A DNA stretch of 64,000 nt. Source: an uncultured Pseudomonadales bacterium (GTDB lineage: Bacteria > Pseudomonadota > Gammaproteobacteria > Pseudomonadales > Pseudohongiellaceae). Numbering within the stretch: the first letter of the stretch is position 1; every line of letters starts with the position of its first letter. Shown here piece after piece: positions 38,078 through 47,831 of this stretch. The notes under the pieces were generated by a model. That model was not told where the DNA came from. It saw only the letters and a program-made list of their open reading frames with translations, and did no database searches. A program made the position numbers and the translations under genes. The stretch is taken from positions 110,117 through 174,116 of the forward strand of contig CALTDI010000006.1 of the NCBI GenBank assembly GCA_943842505.1, in the 5' to 3' direction.

Positions 38078-38278
38078 AATAATGACCCTTTCTTGTGAGT
38101 TCCTAGTGTTAATCCTGCTAAGTAAATTCTAAGGAGGCGTTCAGTTGGAAAAGCTCTCTGATAGCACCTACTTTAAAGTACAGGGCATAGGAGCATAAAC
38201 CAAGCAAGACAGGGAGTACACCGTTATTCGATGAGTCGAAAACTGCTTGGAAGGCGCATTATTCGGGTATTTGAGGGC

Positions 38279-38467
38279 TTAGTGCAGGCGTCGCTCGATC
38301 TTCAGTTCAGATTCGAAAAAAGCCTTAACCTGCAGCAATTGCGACACATCACCCTCACTCTCCATGAGCGGCATGTGCATTTCAATATCACTGAGAATAT
38401 TGGTGATACTGCCTGTATCCAACGTACTGAGATCCAGATCGAAGGGGAAATTAGATTCCTTTGCCAT
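38279..38467 (-). CDS. Short protein of unknown function (62 aa)
   Basis: The frame is longer upstream, but the ATG at 38467 has AGGGAG about 11 bases before it and gives a compact acidic 62-aa product (MAKESNFPFDLDLSTLDTGS...) with a helical C-terminus. There is no membrane segment and no family I recognise. It stands alone between the methyltransferase-like gene and the divergent MMPL operon. Confidence 0.4.
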   Translation of the reverse strand: MAKESNFPFDLDLSTLDTGSITNILSDIEMHMPLMESEGDVSQLLQVKAFFESELKIERRLH

Positions 38468-38742
38468 ACTTTGACTGCTCCCTAAGGCGATCAGGCGCCG
38501 ATTTGGCCCGAATATTCGCACAAAAGTAGTATCGACTGACTTTAAGAAATCTTCATAAGAATTTCTTATATATAGGTTTTTTCGATTTATTGAAGAATGG
38601 GGCAATATTAATGGTGTTAACTTTACGCGGTTAACATCTGGTATTACACTGACCCCCGAAGTTGGTGAAGTGTCTTGTCAGCTCGACTAAGAAAAATAAT
38701 AAAATTGGGGCGGTCAGACCCTGATGATTCAGGAGTTTCAGG

Positions 38743-41096
38743 ATGACGGCTCTAATCAAAGCCTGGGCAAAGTTTACAATTGCCGGCCGTATCCCAATCA
38801 TCACGGGGTCAGTGTTGCTGCTGATCATCGTTCTGCTCACCGGAAAGACCATCCCCTTTGACAATAGCACCGAGCGCTATTTCGTCGCAGGCGATCCAAC
38901 ACTACTCGAATACGATAATCTTATCGATCTGTTTGGTGACAACGAATACCTGATTGTGGGCTTTGAGGCGACACCGTCTGAGCCCGATATCTTTAACGCC
39001 GATACCCTGCGCGACATTGCCCGAGTCTCAGATTTTCTTGAATACCATGAATATGTGACTCAGCTGCGGTCACTCACTAACTTCCAATACATTCACGCCG
39101 ACGGTGATGACCTTAGTACAGACTATTTGATCGAAGATGTTGAGGAGCTTATAGGTGACACCGCTGAAATAACTGCAGTTAAAAATACGCTGAACAACGA
39201 AGCACTGGCACTGGACACTCTGATAACCAGAGATTTTAAACATACGAGAGTTGCTGCCCGGGTAGAGCACAATGGGGAGACATCAGAGACCAAGGTGAAG
39301 CTGGTTCAAGATCTCTACCGCTTCGTGGAAGAGGAAAATTTAAGTTCGGACAGCTACATCCTCCATCTTTCTGGATACCCTCTCGCACAGGAACGTTTTG
39401 AAACGGTTTCGGCAGAAGATATCGCGGTGCTGATACCGGTCATGGTTCTGCTGATGGTATTGATTTTGTTTTCAGCTTTCGATCGTTGTGGGCAACCATA
39501 GCACCCTGGTTAGTCATCGCCTGTGGAATTTTGTTAGTGCAGGAAATACAAGGCTATCTGGGAATTCCACATACCACCGTCAATAGCGGAGCCCTTGCGC
39601 CAACGCTAATAATCATTGGCATCGGAATAACAGTGCATGTGCTGCTAGAATTTTTCCATTTCATGCATGCCGGTCATGATGGCGTTGAGGCAGCTCAGGC
39701 CACTATCCTGAATATCTGGCGGCCTGCATTCTTTACTGCCATCACTACATCTGCTGGCTTCTATGCACTTTCTATTACAAAGATTTTGCCAGTTAGAGAG
39801 TTTGCCTTACTGGGGGCTATAGGCTCTATTGCCCTGTTTCTATTTGCGCTGACTGTCTTGCCGGCCTTATTAAGTTTCATGAAGAAGATGCCCAGCAATA
39901 CAAACAGAGTGCTAGACTCAGGAATTATCTCTTCTATCACACAGAAGGTGCCAGGTTTTACTCTTAGAAATAAGAATAGAATATTGGTTGGCGCTTTCCT
40001 CGCCTTACTTTTTTCAATTTGGAATATACCCAATATTGTTATCGACTCTAATTACGTCACTCTATTTAAGGCGAGCAGTCAGACTCGTCAGGATATCGAG
40101 TATTTCGATGACGTCTATCGCGGCATGATGAGCCTGGACATAATTCTCGATTCGGGAGCAGATGAAGGCATCAAAGACCCCAATTTTTTAGCGCAACTGG
40201 ACGAGATAGAGAGCTGGTTAGTTCAGCGCGAGACACTGGGCCCGATTAATTCTCTAGCCGATTATCTGAAAGAAATAAGTCAATCGCTAAATGGAGATGA
40301 CCCAGAATTCTATCGCCTCCCATCGAGCCGCGAGATGGCTGCCCAGTTCTTACTGCTTTATGAAAGCGCGGGTGCGAATGAGAATCTTTCGGACATCAAA
40401 GACTTCGAGAATCGCCACGCAAGGCTGGTCGTTCCCGTGGTGAACATGCAGGCCTCTTTGATGCAGACCGAACTAGAAGATATCGAAGCCTATCTAGATG
40501 AAAACTACCCCCAACTAGGGGCGATAGTTACTGGCACTATGGCTCTGTATACGGTTCAGGACACCTACATCTCTGAGGGCATGGCACAATCCTTTCTGAT
40601 CGCCCTGGGTGTCATTACCCTGTTTTTTATAACACTATTCAAGTCGGTAAAATACGGATTACTGTCCATTATTCCGAGCGTGCTACCGATAGTCTTAGCT
40701 GGAAGTATTGCGGGCTGGCTGGGCATTTCCCTGGATCAAAGCGCAGTCATCGTATTCGCCATGACGATGGGCATCGCAGTCGATGATGCTATCCATGTAA
40801 TGAGTCGCTATCTTCTGGCAAAGAGCGAGGGAGCCAGCACCCAGCAGTCTATAGCGCGCGCAATGAATGAATCGGGAAGAGCCGTCGTGTTTAGCTCCCT
40901 GGTGCTGGTGTTTGGATTTAGCGTCCTCTGTTTCGCGTCATTCACCACCATTATCTATGTAGGCCTTTTTGGCTCTATTATAATGTCGCTTGCTTTGATT
41001 GGTGATCTTGTCGTTCTGCCGGCTATACTCTATCTGGCAGACGGCACGGAAGACGAATTAGATGTTGCAGTGACGCAGAATAATACAGCAGTATAA
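38743..41096 (+). pseudogene. MMPL/RND-family permease, frameshifted
   Basis: Two frames (38743 to about 39480, and about 39486 to 41096) make one RND permease of about 784 aa. The N-terminal part has one helix, a periplasmic loop and the beginning of the first helical bundle, reading out of frame after ILFSAF. The second frame resumes with LWATIAPWLVIACGILL and carries the remaining helices, a second periplasmic loop and FAMTMGIAVDDAIHVMSRY, the RND signature with the proton-relay Asp residues. One extra T in the short T-run at 39475-39480 would restore the frame. AGGAG precedes the ATG. Together with the next two genes it suggests lipid or lipoprotein movement across the envelope. Confidence 0.85.
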
Positions 41097-41153
41097 ATCT
41101 AGCAGGCACACAAGCTCATCTAGCCTTCCAAAGATTGTAGGGGATAAGACAAA

Positions 41154-41993
41154 ATGCGTTTTGGAATTTATCATGTACGCAAACTCGCAGCGACAATACT
41201 CATTTGCGGTCTGCCGTTTTTATTTTCTGGGGCACTAGGCGCCGCCGAATATTCTGCCGCAGAAGTGATGCGCATGGTGGATGAGCGATACGATGGGGAT
41301 TCATCTATCGCCGAAATCACCATGGTACTTATCGACAGAAGAGACAGGCAGAGGGTTAGAGATCTAAAACTCTACTCGATAGACTACGGCGTCGATACCA
41401 AGACACTATCACTGTTCGAATCACCGGCGGATATTCGTGGCACGGCCTATCTCAACTTCGACTGGAAAGAGAGTCTGCGAGATGATGACTCCTGGCTCTA
41501 TCTGCCTGCGCTACAAAGAGTAAAGCGACTCGCGAGTAGTGACACATCCGACTCGTTTCTGGGCAGCGACTTCACCTATGCCGATATTAATGGAATTGAA
41601 GTGGACTGGTATGATTACAACTTCATCAATGAATCAGAAATTGTCGATGACGAAGAATGCTGGGTGATCGAAATTATTCCTAAGCCTGAATTTAAAGATC
41701 GTGCCGAGGAGGCAACGGGTTACTCCAAGATGCAAAGCTGGATAAGCAAAGAGAAGCTAATTCAAATTCGCGGTCAGGTCTGGGAGCTGCGAGGTAATCG
41801 CGTTAAATTTTTTACCTCTTCCGAGATCGAACAGATCGAAGGCATATGGACCGTGAAAAGGCTGCAGGCTATCACCACTCGAAACAATCGACAGGAGCAC
41901 GCCAGCGTATTGCAGATCAACTCCATAGATTACAACGTCAGCGTCGCTGATGAACTACTTACCACAGAGGCAATGCAGCGGAGCCTCGACTAG
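41154..41993 (+). CDS. LolA-like outer-membrane lipoprotein-sorting family protein
   Basis: A 279-aa exported protein with a signal peptide ending near LGAAEY. The segments FESPADIRGTAYLNFDW, SWLYLPALQRVKRLASSD and SFLGSDFTYADI are hallmarks of the LolA-like family found beside MMPL permeases. It is predicted to be a periplasmic carrier that shields a hydrophobic ligand between the permease and the outer membrane. AGGGG lies upstream of the ATG, and the next gene begins 11 bases after its stop. Confidence 0.88.
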   Translation: MRFGIYHVRKLAATILICGLPFLFSGALGAAEYSAAEVMRMVDERYDGDSSIAEITMVLIDRRDRQRVRDLKLYSIDYGVDTKTLSLFESPADIRGTAYLNFDWKESLRDDDSWLYLPALQRVKRLASSDTSDSFLGSDFTYADINGIEVDWYDYNFINESEIVDDEECWVIEIIPKPEFKDRAEEATGYSKMQSWISKEKLIQIRGQVWELRGNRVKFFTSSEIEQIEGIWTVKRLQAITTRNNRQEHASVLQINSIDYNVSVADELLTTEAMQRSLD

Positions 41994-42004
41994 GGACAAT
42001 CACA

Positions 42005-43402
42005 GTGATTCTGGGTAAGGCAAAGAGTTTTCTTATAAGGAATAATCGGCCTCTAGCCGCTCTTGTAATGCTGCTCATCTATCAACCGAGCATTGCACAG
42101 AATGATTTTTTCAATGCCATCGATGTCGATATTGAATCGAATCAGTCCAGTGACAGTAAAGATTATTCTCTGATTGGATGGGTTACGCAGAAAGTATCAC
42201 AGGGAATCGAACGCCCGGGGCCGCTCTTCAGCCGGCAGGGTAGAGACCTTAATAAGATTGAGACCAGCCTGTTCGCTCAGTTAGATAGCTCGCTGGGACA
42301 GGATTTTACTTTTCGCATTAGCGGCAAGGTCTATCACGATGAAGTCTATAGGCTCAACGAGGGTGTCGACTATACCTCGGACGAGACCAACGAATTTCGA
42401 AATCGCTTCGAAGTACGCGATTTCTATGTGGAGAAGCAATTCGACAATGGCTTCTATTTTAAGCTCGGCAATCAGATTCTCGCCTGGGGTTTAGCAGAAT
42501 ATTCCAGGGTCACCGATCTTATCAATACGGAAGATCAGTATACCTTCGCCCAACAAGATCTAGAGGATATTCGCCTGCAGGTTCCAGCTGCTCTGTTGAG
42601 TTATACGGCAGGGGATTGGACCTTCGACGGAGTAATCACCCATCGCGCCAACAAGAACTATACGGCGCCCATAGGCGATGAGTTCGACCAGTTTGTTGCA
42701 TTGCGCTCTGCGGGTATACGGGTAGAGCGAGACGGGCCAGAGGACGAGCAGGAGTATTTTTTCCGGGCATCCACGCACCTTGGTCAGGGTGATCTGCAGT
42801 TAGTAGCGGCTGAATTCAACAATAATGCCTTAAGCCTGGATGAGGTTAGTGCAGCAGGTTCTGCGAATCCGCGATTTCAATACGGTCAGAATCGAATGCG
42901 TGCATTCGGCGTAGCGGCAAACTGGGCTGATGGCTCCTGGCTCTATTTTGGAGAACTTGGTCTACACCTGGACAAGGCAGTAATCCCGAGACGAGACGCC
43001 CTATTTCGACAGCTGGCAGGATGGGACGAGAAGGATCAGGTCATGTCAGTGTTTGGAGTCGAGTACAACGGCTTTCGCAATCTGCTACTCACTTTCGAAT
43101 TGGATAGCATACGGACCAAGAGTCATGATGAGTTCATGTATGCGGACAAGAATCAGACCAGCTTCGGCGCACGGCTGTACTGGACCGCGTTAAACGAGAA
43201 GCTCAAGCTCGTAGCCGTGCGTAATGAACTCGCTAATCAAACAGGCCAGGTCAGCCGCGTTTCCATTGACTACAACTGGTCCGACGATGTTGAAATAGGA
43301 TTGCTGTGGGTAGACTACGGCAGCGATCGTGACTCGATTTTTTATAACTTTCGCAATAACGATATTGTACAACTTCATCTACGCTATAACTTTCAAATCT
43401 AA
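42005..43402 (+). CDS. Outer-membrane beta-barrel protein of the MMPL operon (DUF1302-like)
   Basis: A 465-aa protein beginning at GTG with a signal peptide ending near QPSIAQ. The rest alternates aromatic and polar residues, with long stretches such as FYFKLGNQILAWGLAEYSR and a last strand LHLRYNFQI, as in outer-membrane barrels. The layout resembles DUF1302-type proteins found beside MMPL permease and LolA-like genes. It probably forms the outer-membrane end of the same export route. Confidence 0.8.
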   Translation: MILGKAKSFLIRNNRPLAALVMLLIYQPSIAQNDFFNAIDVDIESNQSSDSKDYSLIGWVTQKVSQGIERPGPLFSRQGRDLNKIETSLFAQLDSSLGQDFTFRISGKVYHDEVYRLNEGVDYTSDETNEFRNRFEVRDFYVEKQFDNGFYFKLGNQILAWGLAEYSRVTDLINTEDQYTFAQQDLEDIRLQVPAALLSYTAGDWTFDGVITHRANKNYTAPIGDEFDQFVALRSAGIRVERDGPEDEQEYFFRASTHLGQGDLQLVAAEFNNNALSLDEVSAAGSANPRFQYGQNRMRAFGVAANWADGSWLYFGELGLHLDKAVIPRRDALFRQLAGWDEKDQVMSVFGVEYNGFRNLLLTFELDSIRTKSHDEFMYADKNQTSFGARLYWTALNEKLKLVAVRNELANQTGQVSRVSIDYNWSDDVEIGLLWVDYGSDRDSIFYNFRNNDIVQLHLRYNFQI

Positions 43403-43417
43403 AATCTGGAGGTAGCA

Positions 43418-44104
43418 ATGTTAGTAGACACACAGAAATCCAGCACGAATTATCATCATGGAAATGTGAAGGAAGCGCTTCTTGTCGCGGCTGCGAATCA
43501 TATTGAAAATAATGAAGGCGAGATAATTTCGCTACGCGCGCTTTCCAAAGAAATCGGCATAACTCCCTCTGCTGTCTACAACCATTTTTCCGACAAGAGC
43601 GCCCTGTTAATTGCGATTAAGATTCGCGTCTATGAGAGTTTCAATAAATTCTTTACAGACAATTGCACAGAGTCTGAGAACCCCGATCGGGCGCTGGTAG
43701 AAATGTGTCTGGCCTATTTCCATTTTTCAAGAAAATATCCCTCCCAATTTCGCTTTCTATTTAGTTCATCGTTGCCCATGGAATGGTCAACAGAAGAGAT
43801 TATTGACGTTTCCTGTCGTTGCATAGCTAAAGCACGGAGTCTTGTCTTCGCAATTCACAATAAATATCAACTACACTGCACGGAAGAGAAAGTAGTTAAT
43901 TCGACACTGCTGATATGGTCACAACTTCATGGCATCGTCACGCTTAGAAGCTCAGGATTGATAGGCGCGGCGGTTCGTCATCAACAATGGCCTGCAAACT
44001 GCGGACTCTACGAAGACGCACAAGTGGAAAAACTAATAGAGGATCATGTGAAGATTATGATTAATGGGATGCTTAATAGTTCTCGAGGAAAGAGCAGTCA
44101 TTAA
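43418..44104 (+). CDS. TetR-family transcriptional regulator
   Basis: A 228-aa regulator with an N-terminal helix-turn-helix (SLRALSKEIGITPSAVYNHF, then DKSALLIAI) typical of TetR proteins, and a helical ligand domain. It lies 15 bases after the barrel gene with GGAGG before the ATG, so it is the last gene of the MMPL operon and probably represses it in response to a hydrophobic ligand. No operator was identified. Confidence 0.92.
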   Translation: MLVDTQKSSTNYHHGNVKEALLVAAANHIENNEGEIISLRALSKEIGITPSAVYNHFSDKSALLIAIKIRVYESFNKFFTDNCTESENPDRALVEMCLAYFHFSRKYPSQFRFLFSSSLPMEWSTEEIIDVSCRCIAKARSLVFAIHNKYQLHCTEEKVVNSTLLIWSQLHGIVTLRSSGLIGAAVRHQQWPANCGLYEDAQVEKLIEDHVKIMINGMLNSSRGKSSH

Positions 44105-44204
44105 GAAGTAACACAGGGACATAGTTAGATAGTGTTCAGAATGCCTAGCTTAATAGGCCCAATCTTAATAGGCCCGATATCGTCTCTGCACTATGGCACA
44201 GGAA

Positions 44205-45455
44205 TCAGTTATCCAGACCCATTGCCTTGCGCACCATCTGATTCTTAACGGGCGTCATCTTGTCGGCCGCGTTCATCCCCATGTTACGCAACCAGCGTAT
44301 GCCAAGGTCTTGTTGTGCGAACAATCGCTTGAATCCTTCCATCAACCACATCATCGAAAGGTTGTTGCCTTTGCGCCTTCTCTGGTAACGCGCCAATACT
44401 ACCGGATCGGCTATCGACCTGCCTGCCTGAATACCGCCCGCCAACTCTTCCGCTAAGGCGCGAACATCCAGCAAGCCCAGATTGACCCCCTGGCCCGCCA
44501 AAGGGTGAATGGTATGCGCAGCATCACCCACCAAAACGATATTATCTTTCACATAATCGATGGCATGGCGCTGTCTGAGTGGGAAGACGAAACGTTTGTC
44601 ACTCCACTTAATCGCACCGAGCTTGAACTCCAGCGCCGCTGCTAGCTCCGTATTGAATTCTGCCTCGCTTAGAGCCAGCATCCTTTCGGCCTGTTCCGGC
44701 AACATAGACCAAACGATCGAACAAAAATGCTGATCGTCATCATGTTGTGCAACGCGAAGCGGCAGAAATGCTAGCGGCCCTGTTTCCAGGAAACGCTGTC
44801 TTGCCGTGTTGAGATGTTCGCGCTCGGTTCTCACAGTTGTCACTAAGGCATGCTGTTCGTAGTCCCATTCACGGCATTCGAAGTTCGCAAGCTGTCTTAG
44901 CTTCGAATTTGCTCCATCCGCAGCAACCACAAGACCTGCTCGAATAGACTGTCCTTCGCTGGCATTGAGTTCTACACAACTGCCCCGCTCATCTTCAATC
45001 GATTCGAAGGACTCAATTGAAAAAGGGGAAATTGCTGTCACGTTCTCAAGCTGCGCTATTCGCTTGTGCAGCATCGCCGTGATGATCGAATTTTCTACGA
45101 TGCTGCCCAGCTCGGGTTCGCTTATCTGGGTCGCTGAAAAACTGATTGAGCCGGTACCTTCAGCGTCCCACACCTCCATGGCCTGATAGTTACACGCTCG
45201 CTTGGCTGCGATGCCATCCCAAACCCCAATATCCCTAAACAGCTGCTGTGAGGCCTGGCTAATCGCGCTGACTCTGGGGTCAAATTTATCGCTACTCAGT
45301 TCATGCTCCTCAGAGTCACTAGCCGGCGTAAGAGGAAGACGATCGATCAATGCTATACGCAACGAGGTGTCGGCGAGCAGACAGGCGAGGCTCGCCCCCA
45401 CCATTCCGGCGCCGGCGATTACGATATCGAATTCGGTTGTCTGTGCTACAGCCAT
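44205..45455 (-). CDS. ubiI: FAD-dependent 2-octaprenylphenol hydroxylase UbiI
   Basis: A 416-aa flavin monooxygenase of the UbiH/UbiI/UbiF family acting in ubiquinone synthesis. The FAD motif is VIAGAGMVGASLACLLAD, the DG motif is VVAADGANSKLRQLA, and GDAAHTIHPLAGQGVNLGLLD matches E. coli UbiI (VisC) more closely than UbiH. It introduces the C5 hydroxyl group. It shares a divergent region with maoC at 45595. Confidence 0.88.
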   Translation of the reverse strand: MAVAQTTEFDIVIAGAGMVGASLACLLADTSLRIALIDRLPLTPASDSEEHELSSDKFDPRVSAISQASQQLFRDIGVWDGIAAKRACNYQAMEVWDAEGTGSISFSATQISEPELGSIVENSIITAMLHKRIAQLENVTAISPFSIESFESIEDERGSCVELNASEGQSIRAGLVVAADGANSKLRQLANFECREWDYEQHALVTTVRTEREHLNTARQRFLETGPLAFLPLRVAQHDDDQHFCSIVWSMLPEQAERMLALSEAEFNTELAAALEFKLGAIKWSDKRFVFPLRQRHAIDYVKDNIVLVGDAAHTIHPLAGQGVNLGLLDVRALAEELAGGIQAGRSIADPVVLARYQRRRKGNNLSMMWLMEGFKRLFAQQDLGIRWLRNMGMNAADKMTPVKNQMVRKAMGLDN

Positions 45456-45594
45456 GGTTATCTATTATAGGCTGTGTAGACGCTATTCCCTAACCGTGTT
45501 CTAGTTTCGTGATTTGCTATTTACTGCTAGACTGCTTCGCCTGTGGTGGCTTAAGCGAGCAGCGTAAAGCCTATGTCGATATTGGAGAACTAAG

Positions 45595-46059
45595 ATGAGT
45601 AATGTTGTTAGCGCCGATCAGATCGGGAACTATGTGGGTAAAGAGGTTGGTGTCACAGATTGGCTGGAGATCGACCAGGATAGAATCAACAAATTTGCCG
45701 ATGCTACTGGTGATCATCAATACATCCATATCGACCCCGAGCGTGCCGCACAGACTCCATTCGGCACTACGATTGCCCATGGCTTTCTCACGCTCTCCCT
45801 GATGAGCATGCTCAGTGCCGACAACGGAGGCATTAAGCTCGAGAACGCCGTAATGGGCATCAACTACGGCCTGGACAAGGTTCGCTTCATTAACCCGGTA
45901 AAGGTTGATAGCAAAATTCGCGCTCGATTCGAACTTGTCAGTGCGCAGGAGAAGAAGCCGAATCATTATCTGCTCAAGCACAAGGTGACTGTAGAGATAG
46001 AGGGTGAAGATAAACCCGCTTTAATTGCCGAGTGGCTAGGCATGACTGTAATAGGTTAA
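45595..46059 (+). CDS. MaoC-family (R)-specific enoyl-CoA hydratase-like protein
   Basis: A 154-aa hotdog-fold hydratase. FADATGDHQYIHIDPERA provides the catalytic Asp and His of the (R)-hydratase motif, and FGTTIAHGFLTLSLMSML completes it. It should add water to an enoyl-CoA, linking fatty-acid oxidation to hydroxyacyl products. No polyhydroxyalkanoate gene is nearby. It sits between ubiI and ubiH, where the family is not normally found. Confidence 0.9.
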   Translation: MSNVVSADQIGNYVGKEVGVTDWLEIDQDRINKFADATGDHQYIHIDPERAAQTPFGTTIAHGFLTLSLMSMLSADNGGIKLENAVMGINYGLDKVRFINPVKVDSKIRARFELVSAQEKKPNHYLLKHKVTVEIEGEDKPALIAEWLGMTVIG

Positions 46060-46121
46060 TGATGCGGCAGATTTATATTCTCCATAACCGTCAAAACTAT
46101 TGAACTTAGAGAACACAACAC

Positions 46122-46526
46122 ATGAAAAAATCACTACTCGCTCTGCTACCGTTTCTGACTGCCTGTGCCGGAGAACCTCCTCAGAATATTGGCGCTAGAG
46201 AAGGCCGATTGAGCCCCTGCCCCGAATCTCCCAATTGCGTATCGAGTTTCGAGAGCAGCGAGGAGCATTCGATAGCCGCTCTGGATGCGACTCTGGACCA
46301 GATTCAGCAAGTAGTTCTGGCACTGGACGAGGCCAATATAGTCGAGCAATCAAACAACTATATGTACGTGGAGTTTACTAGCCGACTCATGCGCTATGTT
46401 GATGATGTTGAGTTTCTCTACGATTCGGCAAGCAATCAAACCCATGTCCGGTCGGCATCGCGCCTGGGTTACAGTGATTTAGGCGCCAATCGTAAACGTA
46501 TCGAGGCAATTCGCGCTCAGCTTTAA
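46122..46526 (+). CDS. DUF1499 family lipoprotein
   Basis: A 134-aa lipoprotein with signal peptide and lipobox LTAC (Cys15). CPESPNCVSSFESSEEHSI and the C-terminal SRLGYSDLGANRKRIEAIR are the DUF1499 hallmarks. The domain function is not known. It follows maoC by 62 bases and may be co-transcribed with it. Confidence 0.88.
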   Translation: MKKSLLALLPFLTACAGEPPQNIGAREGRLSPCPESPNCVSSFESSEEHSIAALDATLDQIQQVVLALDEANIVEQSNNYMYVEFTSRLMRYVDDVEFLYDSASNQTHVRSASRLGYSDLGANRKRIEAIRAQL

Positions 46527-46564
46527 CTGCTTGGCTTAAAAGAGTTATCTACTCTTTTGTTGAG

Positions 46565-46592
46565 GCCGAAGGCGATTTCGCCCGGCTTCTTA
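46565..46592 (+). terminator. Possible terminator after the DUF1499 gene
   Basis: GCCG and GGCG pair with CGCC and CGGC around a short centre with an AA bulge, followed by TTCTTA. The T-run is weak. It lies at the junction of two convergent genes. Confidence 0.35.
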
Positions 46593-46598
46593 TCCGCT

Positions 46599-47828
46599 CT
46601 AACTCAAACCCATCGCTCGCTCTGCCAGACCATGGCGAATCCTTGGTGAGAGCTCGATAGCAAGCAGACCAAACTTCCTTAGCCACACCTTTGCGTCATT
46701 ATTGCTGGAAAAGAGTTTAGTGATGTTGTGGGTGAATTGCGTAGTCAGCGCCTGATCCGTCTCCTGCCGTGCAACATATTCCAACAGCATGCTCATATCA
46801 CCCAGCGTGACTCCCTGTTGCATCGCCTTGTCCAACACATCGACCAGAACTCGTGCGTCGCGCAAGGCTAGATTTAAGCCCTGCCCGGCAACCGGGTGCA
46901 ATGTATGGGCAACATTGCCCAATAACGCTAAGCCAGGGCGGACCTGCTCCTTTGCTAGTGAGAGGCTCAGTGGATACACAAACCTTTCGCCGATGTTTGT
47001 TATCTTGCCCAGCTTAAAGCCAAAACGTTCCTGTAGCAGAGACAATAGTTGTTCTTCGTTCATCTCTCGAAACTCGGCAGCCTGCTCAACCGAAAGAGTC
47101 CAGACCAGAGACCCTCTATTCATTCCATCGATGGCTTGCAGTGGCAATATGGCGAGAGGGCCTGTGTCGGTGAATCTCTCATAGGCGATATTATTATGCG
47201 GTTTTTCGAATACGATATTGGCAATAAGTGCGTGCTGATCATAACGCTCGATCGACTGCGAAATTCCAAGCTGCTCACAGACTGGAGACTTGCCCCCGTC
47301 TGCCAGAACTACCAGAGAGGTATCAACAATTGCATCGCTATCTCCATGCTGCAGACGAAGCTGCATTCCCCCCTCGGTTGCCTTGATAGATGAGACCGCG
47401 GCGGGAGATAGCAGGTTTATTGTATCCGAACCTAGCAATCTAGCATTCAGAACCTCACCCAGGCGTTTGTTCTCAACCACATAGCCGAGGGCATCTACTT
47501 TCTGCTCCTGCGCGCTTAAGGAAACCGCACCGAGGCGACCCCGGTCGGAAACCTGAATCTCGTCAATAGCACAGACAGCCGCTCCAAGTTCTTGCCACAC
47601 AGCAAACTCTTCGAGAATTTTTCTTGAACCGAAAGACAACGCCGTAGATCTCGCATCGAAGCTAGACTGCTTTGCTAAGTCATTACCCGGTGGGATGGCC
47701 TCGATAACCAGCACTGAAATAGGATTCTCGCCCAGTAGATTTTCCAGGGCGCAGCAGAAACTTGCGCCAACCATACCCGCGCCGACCACAACGAGATCAT
47801 AGAATTTATCTGGATTCGATATCTGCAT
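46599..47828 (-). CDS. ubiH: 2-octaprenyl-6-methoxyphenol hydroxylase UbiH
   Basis: A 409-aa flavin monooxygenase of ubiquinone synthesis, adding the C1 hydroxyl. The FAD motif is VVVGAGMVGASFCCALE. The late motif GNVAHTLHPVAGQGLNL has Asn where UbiI has Asp, exactly as in E. coli UbiH, which separates it from the paralogue at 44.2 kb. It follows pepP by three bases in the same direction, the conserved pepP-ubiH order. Confidence 0.9.
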   Translation of the reverse strand: MQISNPDKFYDLVVVGAGMVGASFCCALENLLGENPISVLVIEAIPPGNDLAKQSSFDARSTALSFGSRKILEEFAVWQELGAAVCAIDEIQVSDRGRLGAVSLSAQEQKVDALGYVVENKRLGEVLNARLLGSDTINLLSPAAVSSIKATEGGMQLRLQHGDSDAIVDTSLVVLADGGKSPVCEQLGISQSIERYDQHALIANIVFEKPHNNIAYERFTDTGPLAILPLQAIDGMNRGSLVWTLSVEQAAEFREMNEEQLLSLLQERFGFKLGKITNIGERFVYPLSLSLAKEQVRPGLALLGNVAHTLHPVAGQGLNLALRDARVLVDVLDKAMQQGVTLGDMSMLLEYVARQETDQALTTQFTHNITKLFSSNNDAKVWLRKFGLLAIELSPRIRHGLAERAMGLS

Positions 47829-47831
47829 GAA

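Noticed and set aside
44149..44175. Two copies of CTTAATAGGCCC 15 bases apart
   Set aside because: Short tandem duplication between convergent genes with no further copies or associated signal.
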